This document shows positions 11,286 through 20,809 of a DNA stretch of 62,000 bases, piece by piece. The position numbers and the translations under genes were made by a program. The notes beneath the pieces are model-generated. The model did not search any database and was not told the DNA's origin. It saw only the letters and a list, made by a program, of their open reading frames with translations. Each line of letters starts with the position of its first letter. Position 1 is the first letter of the stretch. Source of the DNA: Mesostigma viride (lineage: Eukaryota; Streptophyta; Mesostigmatophyceae; Mesostigmatales; Mesostigmataceae); contig RPFO01000022.1 of the NCBI GenBank assembly GCA_009746045.1, forward strand, positions 3,274,678 through 3,336,677. Reading direction: 5' to 3'.

Positions 11286-11638
11286 AGGGAGCCCTCTCCC
11301 TACGCACAGGGAGGAAACAAAAGGGGTAGGAAAAACCTAATGCACCCAACACACACCAACACAATCGATAGACCATCCCAGATACAAAGCACCAATAGTT
11401 CACACGGTCTCCACCACCACGCCGGGTGGTGTAGGGTTAGCCAGCACCAAGCCTGGTGGGAGGTTCCCCTAACTGCCTGGAACGGAGTCCTTGCCGGGGG
11501 GGACGGCACTGGGCAGGACACACAGAGTAAACACATCAGTACTAAGGACCAAGAACAACCAACCAACTGGCCAGAATATGAGGGCGACTCTATATACCGG
11601 AGGGACAACACCCTCAGGTCGGGCCTAAGGCCCTCTAT
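11286..11638 (-). other. Gypsy 3' untranslated segment
   Basis: This lies between the stop of the downstream ORF and the polypurine tract. A short hydrophobic minus-strand frame (11300-11611) occurs but shows no recognisable motif. Confidence 0.5.
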
Positions 11639-13594
11639 CTAGTTGCCATCAGTCTGGTAAGTGCCACGCGAGGCCAGCAGAACATCCAGATACGCATGGT
11701 AGTGGGGCACATCATCGGCATTGTCATGCGTATCTACAGTGAGGAAAACATCGGCCCACACGCCATCAGGAAAAAGGCCCAGAAAGGCCCAGTAATACCT
11801 ATGCTGCGTAAGAACGACCTGGCCACGGGCCCAGTCCATGAAACCACAGGCAAAGAGGCGTAGGAAAGGCTCTACCGCGATCAAGCAGAGAGCCCGCAGG
11901 AGTAGGCGATGGTACCGGATCCGAGGGCGCAAACCCGTCGGGAAAAACAGATCTACCAGGGGCTCCACGTCAGACGGCCACATCCGGATGTGCCGAACCT
12001 CACGGGAGCGCCACCGACGGGCACACTGTCGCGACCCGAACGTCTCGAGGTAGTCGCTAGCCCGAGGAGGAGGATGGCCACGGGAGTCCAGACCCTGGCC
12101 CGGGATGGTCGCTGGACGACGGGCATCCCACTCTAGGATGGGCTGGAGAACCGTGCTGTACGTAGCACCCGGCACCGCAGGAAACTCGACCGTAAGGGCA
12201 TCTGAGGCCATAATGCCCAGAGGCGGAGGGTAAGCCCACTGGAACCCACCGTAGGTGTCCAAGTCATTGTGACGCCTAGCCCAGCGATACAGAACGCGCC
12301 GAACCAGGATCTCGCCCTGGAACACAGGATCAGCTAAAATAACCATATCGAAAGGAGGCCGATCAGTCTCAATGGGTAGGCCACGGTCCCGCGGCGCCCG
12401 ACACACCTGGGAGAACCCGTAGGACATGGGCAAAATGGCAAGCTCGGCGGAGGCGCGCGGCAGGTTACACTGTCGGCAGGCGAGCGCAGACATACCGTAC
12501 CCAAGGACAGGCGTGTCGCGCGACTCCGGCGTCGCATGCACCACAGAAGGGACCCGATCCCGATCGCCCTCGGACAACTCGCGGAGGGAATCAGCAGCGC
12601 GGGTGGCGCGAGGATCAGGGCCGCTGGCCCGAACAACCGCAGCCAAAGACCGCGGGGCCGAAGGGACAGGGGCCGAAGCAGGGGTAGGAACTGGCACAGA
12701 CGCAGACGGCGCCGGTACAACAGGAGGTCGCGTCGGACCCGCTGCCGGAGGGGGTCGCGACGGACCCGCCACCGCAGCTGGCGCTCCGGTCTCCGGTGGC
12801 GACGCACCCCCAGGCCACATGTTGAAAACAGGGCCCGTAGGGACAGGCAATCCGGCATACGACTGGTTACCATCCAAGCTCTAGTCGGGCACCGGAATCC
12901 TCTGCGGAGGACCACCCTCCCAAAGCCTGGGAAGACCGCCCGGGTCGCTAAAGAAACCCCGCGATGGCGGCGCTGGCGCTGTGGGCGGCCCGGAAGCGAC
13001 GACGGCGGGCGCGGCCGCTGGGGCGGAAGACTGGCGCAGAGGCGCAGGTACGTCGGTAGCAGGCGCAGAGACAGCCGGAGGCGTAGGAGCCGCAGCAACA
13101 GAAGAAACCGCAGCTACCGAGGGCTCGCACAGCGCGGGTGAAACCGTAGGCGCCGAGGCAACCGAAGGGGAAGGGGGCACAGATACAACAGACACCCCAC
13201 CTGGCGTGGCTGGAGCATGCGCCTGGGCCGCCATGAAGGCCCCGAAAGCCGCGGTCAGGGACTGGATCTGTGCCTGCATCGCAGAAACAGTCGCCGAGAG
13301 AGGATCAGGCTCACGATCCGAGCCCAAAGGGGTAGGCTCCACCGACGCGCGCCGGGTCGACCGTGGTGAAGACGGGACAGGGGAAGGAGCCGACACTGAG
13401 GAGGAGGACGCTGCAGGGGAGGCCGAATACTCTGGCGTGTACTGTGCCTCGACTGGTGCGTCCGTAGGGGAAGGGTCGCCAAATGCTACTCCCGCTGTCT
13501 GGTCCGCGATCTCCATGAACTCGACCGCCCGTAGGAGGTCACAGGGGTTGTCATCTATATCTGCCTCGCCCTCGCCCGGAAGCCAGGGGAACAC
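11639..13594 (-). CDS. GC-rich unknown ORF in the envelope/integrase position of the gypsy element
   Basis: One minus-strand frame runs from about 13594 to a TAG at 11639, about 650 codons, with a single in-frame TAG at 12881-12883. The first 240 residues are Ser/Pro/Ala rich with one amphipathic stretch (LSATVSAMQAQIQSLTAAFG). A second disordered Pro/Ala block follows. The last 300 residues look folded, with a Cys pair (ACRQC), many Trp/Tyr/Arg residues and 'RYYWAFLGLFPDGVWADVFL'. I do not recognise the fold. It has no transmembrane helix or furin site that would suggest an envelope. The frame begins inside the truncated integrase, and base composition changes sharply there from AT-leaning to GC-rich, which suggests the segment was acquired. 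A transduced gag-like or host-derived ORF are alternatives. Confidence 0.55.
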
Positions 13595-13982
13595 CTCCAG
13601 TAGTAAGAGCGGGCTACTAGGTCCCGTACCCGTTTACCACCCTGATGAGCAGCTAAGTCATGCAACTCAAAGAGCAAGGAGGAGCGACAAATAGGAGGGA
13701 CATACAGGCGCCATTGAGGGGGAGAATCTGCTATCTGCACATAGAAAAATCCACCTACAATTTTACAAGGGTGCTTGCCTAATTGTTGGGGATGGGCAGC
13801 AATGGCAGCTAATGCTTCCGGCTCAGTGGCCGTAAATCTACTAATAAGGTGTTCAAGATCAGAGGTAGGCATCGCTACAGAGGTATCCAGAACAGGTTTA
13901 AAGAGATCTCCTACCGCCTTGCCAAAGAGAAGGGGAGGTCCTAGAGGGACTATGTTTTCATAAGACTTTCCTGACCTAGTCG
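13555..13982 (-). pseudogene. Gypsy integrase, N-terminal zinc-binding part only
   Basis: After a -1 shift at 14022-14028 the frame continues through 'GKSYENIVPLG' to a typical Ty3/gypsy integrase start: 'LYVPPICRSSLLFELHD', 'AHQGGKRVRDLV' and 'YYW', with the two histidines of the HHCC finger. Directly after YYW the similarity stops. The two cysteines and the whole D,D(35)E catalytic core are missing, and the GC-rich ORF begins. The element therefore cannot encode its own integrase. Confidence 0.8.
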
Positions 13983-15137
13983 CTACATGGCTAAGCGGTA
14001 TAGAAATTTTATTTTTCCCCTCCCCCCCACCGAGACCACAGGAAGGGCCTCACACGGGAGAGAGAGTCCTACGTGAGAAAGGAGATCAGGCATGCGAACA
14101 GCTGTATGAAAGAGGTAGACATAGGATTCATCATCAGGTAGTTCACCATACGGGGTTACACCCATAGTAGTAGGAACTAGAGTAGTATTGAGAACATCAA
14201 GGTCCTCGAAAAAGGAGTAATCTGCACGACGGGAGAGTGCATCTGGTACTATGTTATCTACACCCTTAACATACTGAAGTTTAAAAGGGGAAAACTGTGC
14301 TAAAAACTCCATCCAGCGCGCTTGACGAGGGGTAAGGTTGGGTTGTGAGAGAAGATGGGTAAGGGGACGGTGGTCCGTCTGGATAACTAATCTATAAGGA
14401 TCAATCTCGCAGGGTTCATTCAGACAAACATCAAATTGAGCACCTTTAAGAAAGTGCTGCCACGCGTGGCAACAATACACCACAGCTAATAGTTCTTGCT
14501 GGTGTACGGGATAGTTACGCTCCGCAGGAAGCATTGTCCTAGAGATATACTCGATTGGCTGTAAGCCCTGACCCTGATCCTGGAGAAGGACGCCCCCTAT
14601 AGCTACCTTGCTAGCATCGGTAGCTACAACAAAGGGTTTGGTAGTATCCGGTAGGATGAGTACGGGAGGGGAGAGGAGTAGGGATTTTAGACACTGAAAA
14701 GCCGACTGACATTCACTACTCCAAACAAAGGGGATATCCTTCTTTAATAGATGATTAATAGGGGCTGCTATAGTTGCGAAACGCGGGATAAAACGCCTAT
14801 AGTAAGAAGCAATTCCTAGAAAACTACGTACACCTTTAACGTCGGTAGGGGTAGGCCATTCCTGAATTGACTTAGTCTTGTCCGGGTCGGTAGCAACCCC
14901 GGCATCTGACAGGACGTGCCCTAAAAATGGGACACTCCTACCAGAGCGAACTTTAGCACGGCGCGCCCATAAAGAATTTTCAGCCATGATTTCTAATACT
15001 TTCTTTAAATCACGTAGGTGCGTTTCAAAATCAGGAGAATAAATAAGGATATCATCTAAGTAAGCTTGAGCACAAGAACGGTCATGCTCAGATAAAGAAA
15101 CAGAGGAGAAGGAAGGATCCTTTAAATCAGAGGACAC
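13983..15137 (-). CDS. Gypsy reverse transcriptase C-terminal part and RNase H
   Basis: The frame begins near 15137 and contains the reverse-transcriptase box YLDDILIYS (YLDD at 15051-15062), then thumb/connection sequence 'VRSFLGIASYYRRFI'. RNase H follows, with 'VVATDASKVAIGGVL' (catalytic Asp), 'YPVHQQELLAVVY' (Glu), 'VIQTDHRPLTHL' (Asp) and 'VDNIVPDALSRR' (Asp). These motifs define the Ty3/gypsy pol. It is out of frame with the upstream half by one base. The frame ends at a TAG (13983) because of a second -1 shift at the G7 run 14022-14028. Confidence 0.9.
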   Translation of the reverse strand: MSSDLKDPSFSSVSLSEHDRSCAQAYLDDILIYSPDFETHLRDLKKVLEIMAENSLWARRAKVRSGRSVPFLGHVLSDAGVATDPDKTKSIQEWPTPTDVKGVRSFLGIASYYRRFIPRFATIAAPINHLLKKDIPFVWSSECQSAFQCLKSLLLSPPVLILPDTTKPFVVATDASKVAIGGVLLQDQGQGLQPIEYISRTMLPAERNYPVHQQELLAVVYCCHAWQHFLKGAQFDVCLNEPCEIDPYRLVIQTDHRPLTHLLSQPNLTPRQARWMEFLAQFSPFKLQYVKGVDNIVPDALSRRADYSFFEDLDVLNTTLVPTTMGVTPYGELPDDESYVYLFHTAVRMPDLLSHVGLSLPCEALPVVSVGGRGKIKFLYRLAM

Positions 15138-16336
15138 TTGAGTCCCATAGCCGCTACTCTAAACTGGTAATGCCCAAAAGGGGTAGCAAAGGCGGTTTTG
15201 TGGCAATCCTCAGGAGCTATACGTAGTTGCCAAAAACCATCCGCACAATCTAGTACTGTGAAACAGGTAGAACCTTTAACTTTATTAAATATATCATCAA
15301 TACGAGGTAGAGGGTATTTAGACTTCACAGTAATATCGTTTAACTTCCTATAATCAGTAACTAGGCGAAACTTGCCATTTGGCTTAGGAACTAACAGGAC
15401 ACCAGCGGAATAGGGGGAGTTACTAGGCTCTATCAATCCTGCTTCTAATAGTGATACTAAAATCTGTTTTAGTTCCTTTAATTCTGTAGGGCCCATTCTA
15501 TACATCAGAGAGTGCGTAGGAACTGCACCGTCCTTGATAACTACACGGTGTAAAACAGAACGAGGAGGAGGATAAGGAGTCTTTTCCTCAAATACTTTCG
15601 AGGAATCTATCACAGCCATGTATCTTACTATTTCATTTTCAGTAAATCCCACTCCTATTGTATCCACTGTATTTACATCTATATCCACACTATTATTAGT
15701 GATAGGTATCTCTTGTACTTCTAACTGAAGGAACATACATAATAGGTACCCATATTCCTTTAGTTCAGATCGCAATTCGTCATTGGACATTAATACTTCA
15801 GGTATAGGTCTCACAGGAGGATCAACAGGTGTAGGAGGAGTAATATCTACCAAGGATAAATTTTCTAATCTATAATGACGTTCCGGTACCCAGTAAGAGC
15901 TATCTGGAAACCAGATGACCATAGTATCATAATTAATAGTAATCTTATTATCTTGGTGCCAATCTAATCCTAGTAATACATCAGCTGTAGTGATAGGGCC
16001 TATAGTGGCCGTCAGGTTGACCGTACGTCCTTGTATGACCAGGGGAAGGGACACCGTACCCGGGGAATGACTGGTGCGACCGTCAGCATAATGGACAGTG
16101 ACAGTTTTTGTGTGAGGGGTAGGGACTAGTCCTAAACGCCTAACTAGGGCTTCGCTCACAAAGGAGCTAGCCGCACCGCTATCCACTAACACAGAGACAT
16201 TCAAGAGTTCATCAGCATGCAAGAAGGGGTCTACAACAGTATGAGGGACGGTTAAGCCACCATTCAAGAACATAAGAGGACGCACACGTAGTGGTAGGGA
16301 TGATTCAGCTCCTACAGAGGTTATAAAAACAGGCAA
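15122..16336 (-). CDS. Gypsy protease and reverse transcriptase N-terminal part
   Basis: The open frame can be followed back to the G8 run at 16413-16420. An aspartic protease carries VLVDSGAASSFV (DSG at 16175-16183) and the flap/second-loop motif 'ADVLLGLDWH'. Reverse transcriptase then shows 'VPKPNGKFRLVTDYRKLN', 'YPLPRIDDIF', the first catalytic aspartate in VLDCADGFWQLRI, and 'TAFATPFGHYQFRVAAMGL'. After MGL the frame stops. The expected 'NAPATFQ' region before YLDD is not recognisable in any frame, although the distance to YLDD (77 bases) is near normal. Confidence 0.9.
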   Translation of the reverse strand: MPVFITSVGAESSLPLRVRPLMFLNGGLTVPHTVVDPFLHADELLNVSVLVDSGAASSFVSEALVRRLGLVPTPHTKTVTVHYADGRTSHSPGTVSLPLVIQGRTVNLTATIGPITTADVLLGLDWHQDNKITINYDTMVIWFPDSSYWVPERHYRLENLSLVDITPPTPVDPPVRPIPEVLMSNDELRSELKEYGYLLCMFLQLEVQEIPITNNSVDIDVNTVDTIGVGFTENEIVRYMAVIDSSKVFEEKTPYPPPRSVLHRVVIKDGAVPTHSLMYRMGPTELKELKQILVSLLEAGLIEPSNSPYSAGVLLVPKPNGKFRLVTDYRKLNDITVKSKYPLPRIDDIFNKVKGSTCFTVLDCADGFWQLRIAPEDCHKTAFATPFGHYQFRVAAMGLKCPLI

Positions 16337-16362
16337 GCAAAAATTATTAACTGGGGTACTAT

Positions 16363-16770
16363 CTAAGGACCTGTCCAGGTTACCCCCGGCTGACAGGCCA
16401 ACTGTTCCCCCTCCCCCCCCACATCCATTGGGACTAACCCCGAAGAAGACCCTGGCGGAAAAGCCACTGCTGGAGGGTCACGAGGGATTGAAGAGGGTGC
16501 GGGAGCCTGATTATCATAGGGGAGCCCTGGGGATCCTGTCTGCACAGCATTCAGCCTACTAGGGGTAGCTGAAGGAACGCGTCCTGACGTGGGACGAATA
16601 GGAGCACGCTGAGGGGTACGAGGAGGGCGAGCATCGGGATGAGGGGGAGCACCAGAAAGGAACTTGGGGCACTCCGCCTTAAGATGGCCCACCTCATGAC
16701 AGTGATAACACGAGATGTGAGACACATCCAATGCAGATATATCTGTAACACAAATCTAATTCTTCTACAT
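16363..16770 (-). CDS. Gypsy Gag C-terminus with CCHC zinc knuckle
   Basis: The frame includes 'SALDVSHISCYHCHEVGHLK' with C-X2-C-X4-H-X4-C spacing (CYHCHEVGHLKAEC), the nucleocapsid knuckle. A Pro/Ser-rich linker follows, then PMDVGGEGEQ across a run of eight G (16413-16420). In this frame it ends at a TAG at 16363. A -1 shift at the G8 run would instead lead into the protease frame. Confidence 0.85.
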
Positions 16771-16774
16771 ATGC

Positions 16775-18095
16775 CTATTCTTCTTCAGGAGTGAGGACGA
16801 GGCTATGAACCCTAGTACACAAAGGAGCATGAGCATACATGCAATCAGCAACACGGAGGAGATGGGTAGGAAGAGGAGTGGTAAAGAAATCTGCTACTTT
16901 TAATAGACGCTGTCGCACATGCTTGAGGGGCAGATCAGTGAAACGGTAGGCAGAGAACTGGCGTTTTACCTCCCGTAATAAGGGTCTACTGAGGCCTTGA
17001 AGGAAACGAGCACGTACTTCTGCGCCCGACAAATCCCTAATTCGTACCACCTGTGCATCAAATTCTTTCATATATTCCTTAAACGGTTTAGTACCTTGCT
17101 GCAAAGTACCAAAGGCTAATCTATCCTGCCAATCTGCATCAGGAGGAACTAAATGGCTCTCTAACTGCTAAAACAATCCTGCTACTGAGTTAGGGTAGGC
17201 ATGAGAGGCCAAGGATTCACACTGGATGAGGTTGGCAAGCTCAGGGGTAATACAGGTAGTAAGATAGTGAGGGACTAAAACAGCATCAGGGAGACGCCAT
17301 CTATTATGGTTCTGCCATGACTCTGTGTTCTGGGTGAGCAACATAATAAACGTGAAAAACTGTTGAGGGGTAGACTTGACATCCAGCTTAGGAAGGTTGG
17401 CAAAGAGGGGAAGAGCAGGAGGCTTAGGGGGATTAGAAGAATCAATTTTTCCCATAGGGCCACTATCTTCCACTGCTACATAAGCGGGATAGAAGGAAGG
17501 GATAGGAAAAGTTTTGGGTAGGGGTCTAGAGGGAGCCACCGTTTCAGGATGGTGCCCATAGGAGAAGGGAACAGTATATTGCTCACGAAGAGAGGAGTAG
17601 GCAAAATGATCATAATTCCTATCATCTAGGGGCATGGTACTGAGATCATTATTAACTTCTAAATCAGCCACACGGGTAGGGACCTGGGCAGCCTCATAGG
17701 CCGTCTCAGGGTAGGACCAGGAGGCAGGTGGGTAAAAGGGAACTGCACTAGGGCGCCCAGAAGGGCCGACAGGGGCAGAGGTACGACCCGTGTTAAAGGC
17801 AGGCATGGAAGGCACAGGGTGGGAAGGAGGCCTAGAAGCATTGTTAGTGAGTGAGGACCGGCTGGAGGGGTGAGCCAAGGTTGCAGAAGGGGCAGGGGCC
17901 TGGTTCACAGCAAAAGAGGGTTCATCACTAAATCTGACTTGTGAGATACGTTGTTCATAGGTAGGTGGGGTGATTGAGGGACGACGGCGACCACCAGTAA
18001 CAGGAGAAGGAGGTGAGGTACGCAGAATACCTTGAGGAGTGAGATGGTGTACCGTTTCCAAGGAGTCCCGTCGGTTACCACGAGTATTGTTAGTG

Positions 18096-18127
<32 letters not shown>

Positions 18128-18166
18128 GGTAGGTATAGGCGACATATCTCCACCCACTGGATCCAT
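16775..18166 (-). CDS. Gypsy Gag (capsid region) with one in-frame UAG
   Basis: An ATG at 18166 opens a frame with an Asn/Thr-rich start (TNNNNNTNNNNNTNN) and a disordered Ser/Pro/Arg segment with 'QVRFSDEPSF'. The capsid-like retrotransposon Gag domain then starts ('LPKLDVKSTPQQFFTFIMLL'). At 17168-17170 an in-frame TAG interrupts it, and the same frame resumes with QLESHLVPPDADW and 'GTKPFKEYMKEFDAQV' to another TAG at 16775. Both halves are needed for one Gag domain. The first stop reads TAG CAG TTA, which matches the tobamovirus-type readthrough context UAG-CAR-YYA. A simple CAG-to-TAG mutation is the plainer reading. Confidence 0.85.
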
Positions 18167-19536
18167 CTTTAATTAAGTAAAGGAATAGGAATCTAGATGA
18201 AAGCAACAAAGGAAAAAGGACAAGGCCTAATTCAAGGCAAGGAAAGAAAAGAAAAGCTTTTAATGTCTTACAAAAGGAAAAACAATTTAAATCAATCCTT
18301 TTTAGCAACAGTAATGGATAGGGAGCCAAACTCCAAAGTGAGAGGCATATCTAAGGTAGATGAGGATGCAGCCCGTTTAGGGGGAGACGAAGGAGGAGAT
18401 GGAGGTGGTGTAACCAAAACAAGGCTATCTACCGAAGGGCGAGAAAGAGGAGCAGGACGAGAATGGAGGCCTACATCTGATTCACTATGAGTTAAAAGGT
18501 AGGTCTGAGTTTCTTCAAAGGACATAAACTTCTTATATTTGGGGACAGTATATGTACACGACTAAACGAACTTCCTAGCATCGGCCCACGATAAGAAAAT
18601 AGATGCCCATTGAGGGGTAATAACTACGTAGTACTTATTTTGCTAAGCTATTATTACTAGTCGAATGAGAAGGAAAAGAACGTCTTGGGGGTACAGCACC
18701 AGAGGTAGGGGCTGCAGGAAGGGTAGAAGTATAGTGACAGGGGGAGGACGTATTGGCTCACTGGCCCGTTGCTGGGCAGCCCTAACCTTAGGGGTACCAG
18801 TAGGGTTACCTTGTACATTGAAGGCAGGGGTAGGGGAAGACCGATCAGGTTTCATAGGCAATAGTAGGCACTGATATGGGAGTCGTTGAAAGATGGCGCC
18901 CAAATGGTCGTCGATGACCAACGCCGTAACTCCTGCTGTGGGGTACAACACCAACCACAAGGGTCTAAACGTAGGCATATACATCCAAGCGTAAAAGAGA
19001 GTGGAAGGCGATGGACAACGTTCTAGCATCGGCGACTAGCCGAATCTATTCCTAGGCACTTTCCTATTCTAGCCGATTCCTAATGAACGGATAGGAGGCA
19101 CTTGAGGTGGAGGAGGTCCTACCTCTCCTCCCCCCCACACAAAGCATCTATGATGCTCGCCTAGAGCTAACGAGCATATAAGAAAACGCAGCAGCGTGCA
19201 CGGAAAAGAGGTGTAGTCTAAAGGGACGCTAATCGTCCCACTATCCATCCCTATTGAACCGTCAAACCCACTATCTAACGTCAAACAGCACCCAGCAAGG
19301 AAATGCACACACAGATGGAAAAGGAAAAGGAAAAGGAACTAGCTACGTGAGGAGTTCATCCGCTTTGAGCAGGTCTAACTTCTAGGCAGGGCGTGTCCCG
19401 AATCGGGCAGCACTACCCCCCTAGCTTGACGGCGACCCGCCCATTACCTGTCAAGAGGTTGTCTTCTTCTGTGCCCTGGCCGCGGAAGGCCTCTGGCGTA
19501 TAGGGTTGCAAGGGAACTTCGTCGCGTCTACCTAAA
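18167..19536 (-). other. Gypsy 5' leader, unassigned small ORFs
   Basis: Between primer site and Gag lie about 1.37 kb with minus-strand frames at 18643-19029 (about 128 residues) and 18292-18525 (about 77 residues, 'VLVTPPPSPPSSPPKRAASS'). Neither has a known domain. The motif GTGGGGGGGAGG occurs here at 19127-19138. An extra ORF or a packaging leader are both possible. Confidence 0.4.
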
Positions 19537-19548
19537 CCTCCGCTACCA
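19537..19548 (-). other. Gypsy primer binding site
   Basis: One base after the 5' LTR end (19550) the minus strand reads TGGTAGCGGAGG. A TGG start complements the CCA 3' end of a tRNA, as in most gypsy elements. The priming tRNA was not identified. Confidence 0.65.
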
Positions 19549-19549
19549 T

Positions 19550-19679
19550 TGTTACGTCCTGGCTCGACTCTATCCCAAACATCTCGCCTAATCTTACCTA
19601 AACTAGTGATGAGGCACCTACCTAGGAGTGAGGAGCTATATTGGCTATAAGACCGACGACGCTGCTTCTCAATGCATTC
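19550..19679 (-). repeat. Gypsy 5' LTR, distal piece
   Basis: This matches 10693-10830 apart from an 8-base deletion near 19653. It is cut at its high-coordinate end by the inverted-repeat element. The last 26 bases (19654-19679) are repeated at 42259-42284. Confidence 0.9.
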
Positions 19680-19686
19680 GCCGCAG

Positions 19687-20095
19687 GAGCCGGGTGTTGA
19701 CAAAGTGTGACAATGCTTGACATGTCAGGTTGATAAAGTGTGACAAAGTGTGACAAAGTGTGACATGTGGTGTGACAAAGTGTGACAAAAGCTATACAAA
19801 TGTTGACAAAACCATGACATATCAGGTCGATTTTACAAGACAATTCTTGACAAATTATCAAGGTGAAAGTGTCAAAAAATGTCACACATTGTCAACGTCA
19901 CGCATTGTCAACATGAGAGTGAGATTTTATCACATTTTATCACACCACAATTAGTGACATTTGTGCACATTTATCACAACACAAACGTTGATATATCACA
20001 GACAATCCTGAAAATTTATCAGGACTATAAAACAGACAAAAAGTGACAGAAAGTGACAAAAAGTGACAAAAAGTGACAAAAACCAGTGAAATTTT
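19687..20095 (+). repeat. Left terminal inverted repeat and TGACA-rich subterminal zone
   Basis: After the 27-bp TIR (19687-19713) the motif GTGTGACAAA and variants recur about every 8-20 bases to around 20090 (for example 19740-19790 and 20040-20080). Dense subterminal copies are typical of transposase-binding regions. Confidence 0.85.
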
Positions 20096-20809
20096 TCTTT
20101 TTATTACAAAATAAGCATTACTTAATGCTGACAGCAACAACGATTGTCTCGTAGGCAAAGTTCGGACGGCAGCCCATTGCGTTGCGTGCAGCCCGTTGTG
20201 AGCATGACTTCCACGGAAAGCTCTAAATGCTTGCAAAGAATTTGCAGGCAGCCGCCCGTTGGGTATATTGTGTGCAGCCGTCATTTGCGGATGTCATTTT
20301 GATTAAAAGCTCTCGACTCTCCTGTAAAACACAGAAAAAAGATGCAGAGGTGGAAATAACATCAATGTATACATGGTTGTTGTCAGTTGTGCAACATTAA
20401 AGAGGCAGATTACGTTAAAAAACCTGTACAAAAACTTCCCTCTCTTGCTGCAAATGCAAAGAAGAAAGCACTGATCTATTTGGAACAAAAAAGGTAGCTG
20501 CAGGCAAACATACACTGCGCAAAGAAAACACCTCATCACACAGATTCAAAGACAAACCTGAGCAACCCGTGCATGGACCCTAGACGAGTCCGCCGGCTAC
20601 GTCGATGACGACGATGGTGAGGATGCATATGGCACCAGAACAGCCGAGACTTCCTGCAGAAGAAAAACAAAAATTATGAATGTTTATTCGTAGTCAATAA
20701 CAAATTTATTACGGTATCCATTGTGTACGAAATTTGGAGCATATGTTATGTTAATCGATTAGCTGCGCAAGCACACTTCCTTAAGAGGGCATAACGATTG
20801 CAAGGTGCT
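20096..20809. other. No gene recognised (inside inverted-repeat element)
   Basis: AT-leaning sequence with short frames only; the longest are minus-strand at 19940-20284 and 20303-20539. No known domain or transposase motif was seen. Confidence 0.5.

Noticed and set aside
12536-13694. Plus-strand Arg/Gly/Ala-rich frames antisense to the GC-rich ORF
   Set aside because: They mirror the minus-strand frame, which is longer, in line with the element and has a more protein-like C-terminal part.
16363-17170. UAG reassigned as a sense codon, because several gypsy frames are interrupted by TAG
   Set aside because: The phosphatase gene ends at a TAG right after its last conserved part, and several breaks are explained by frame changes.
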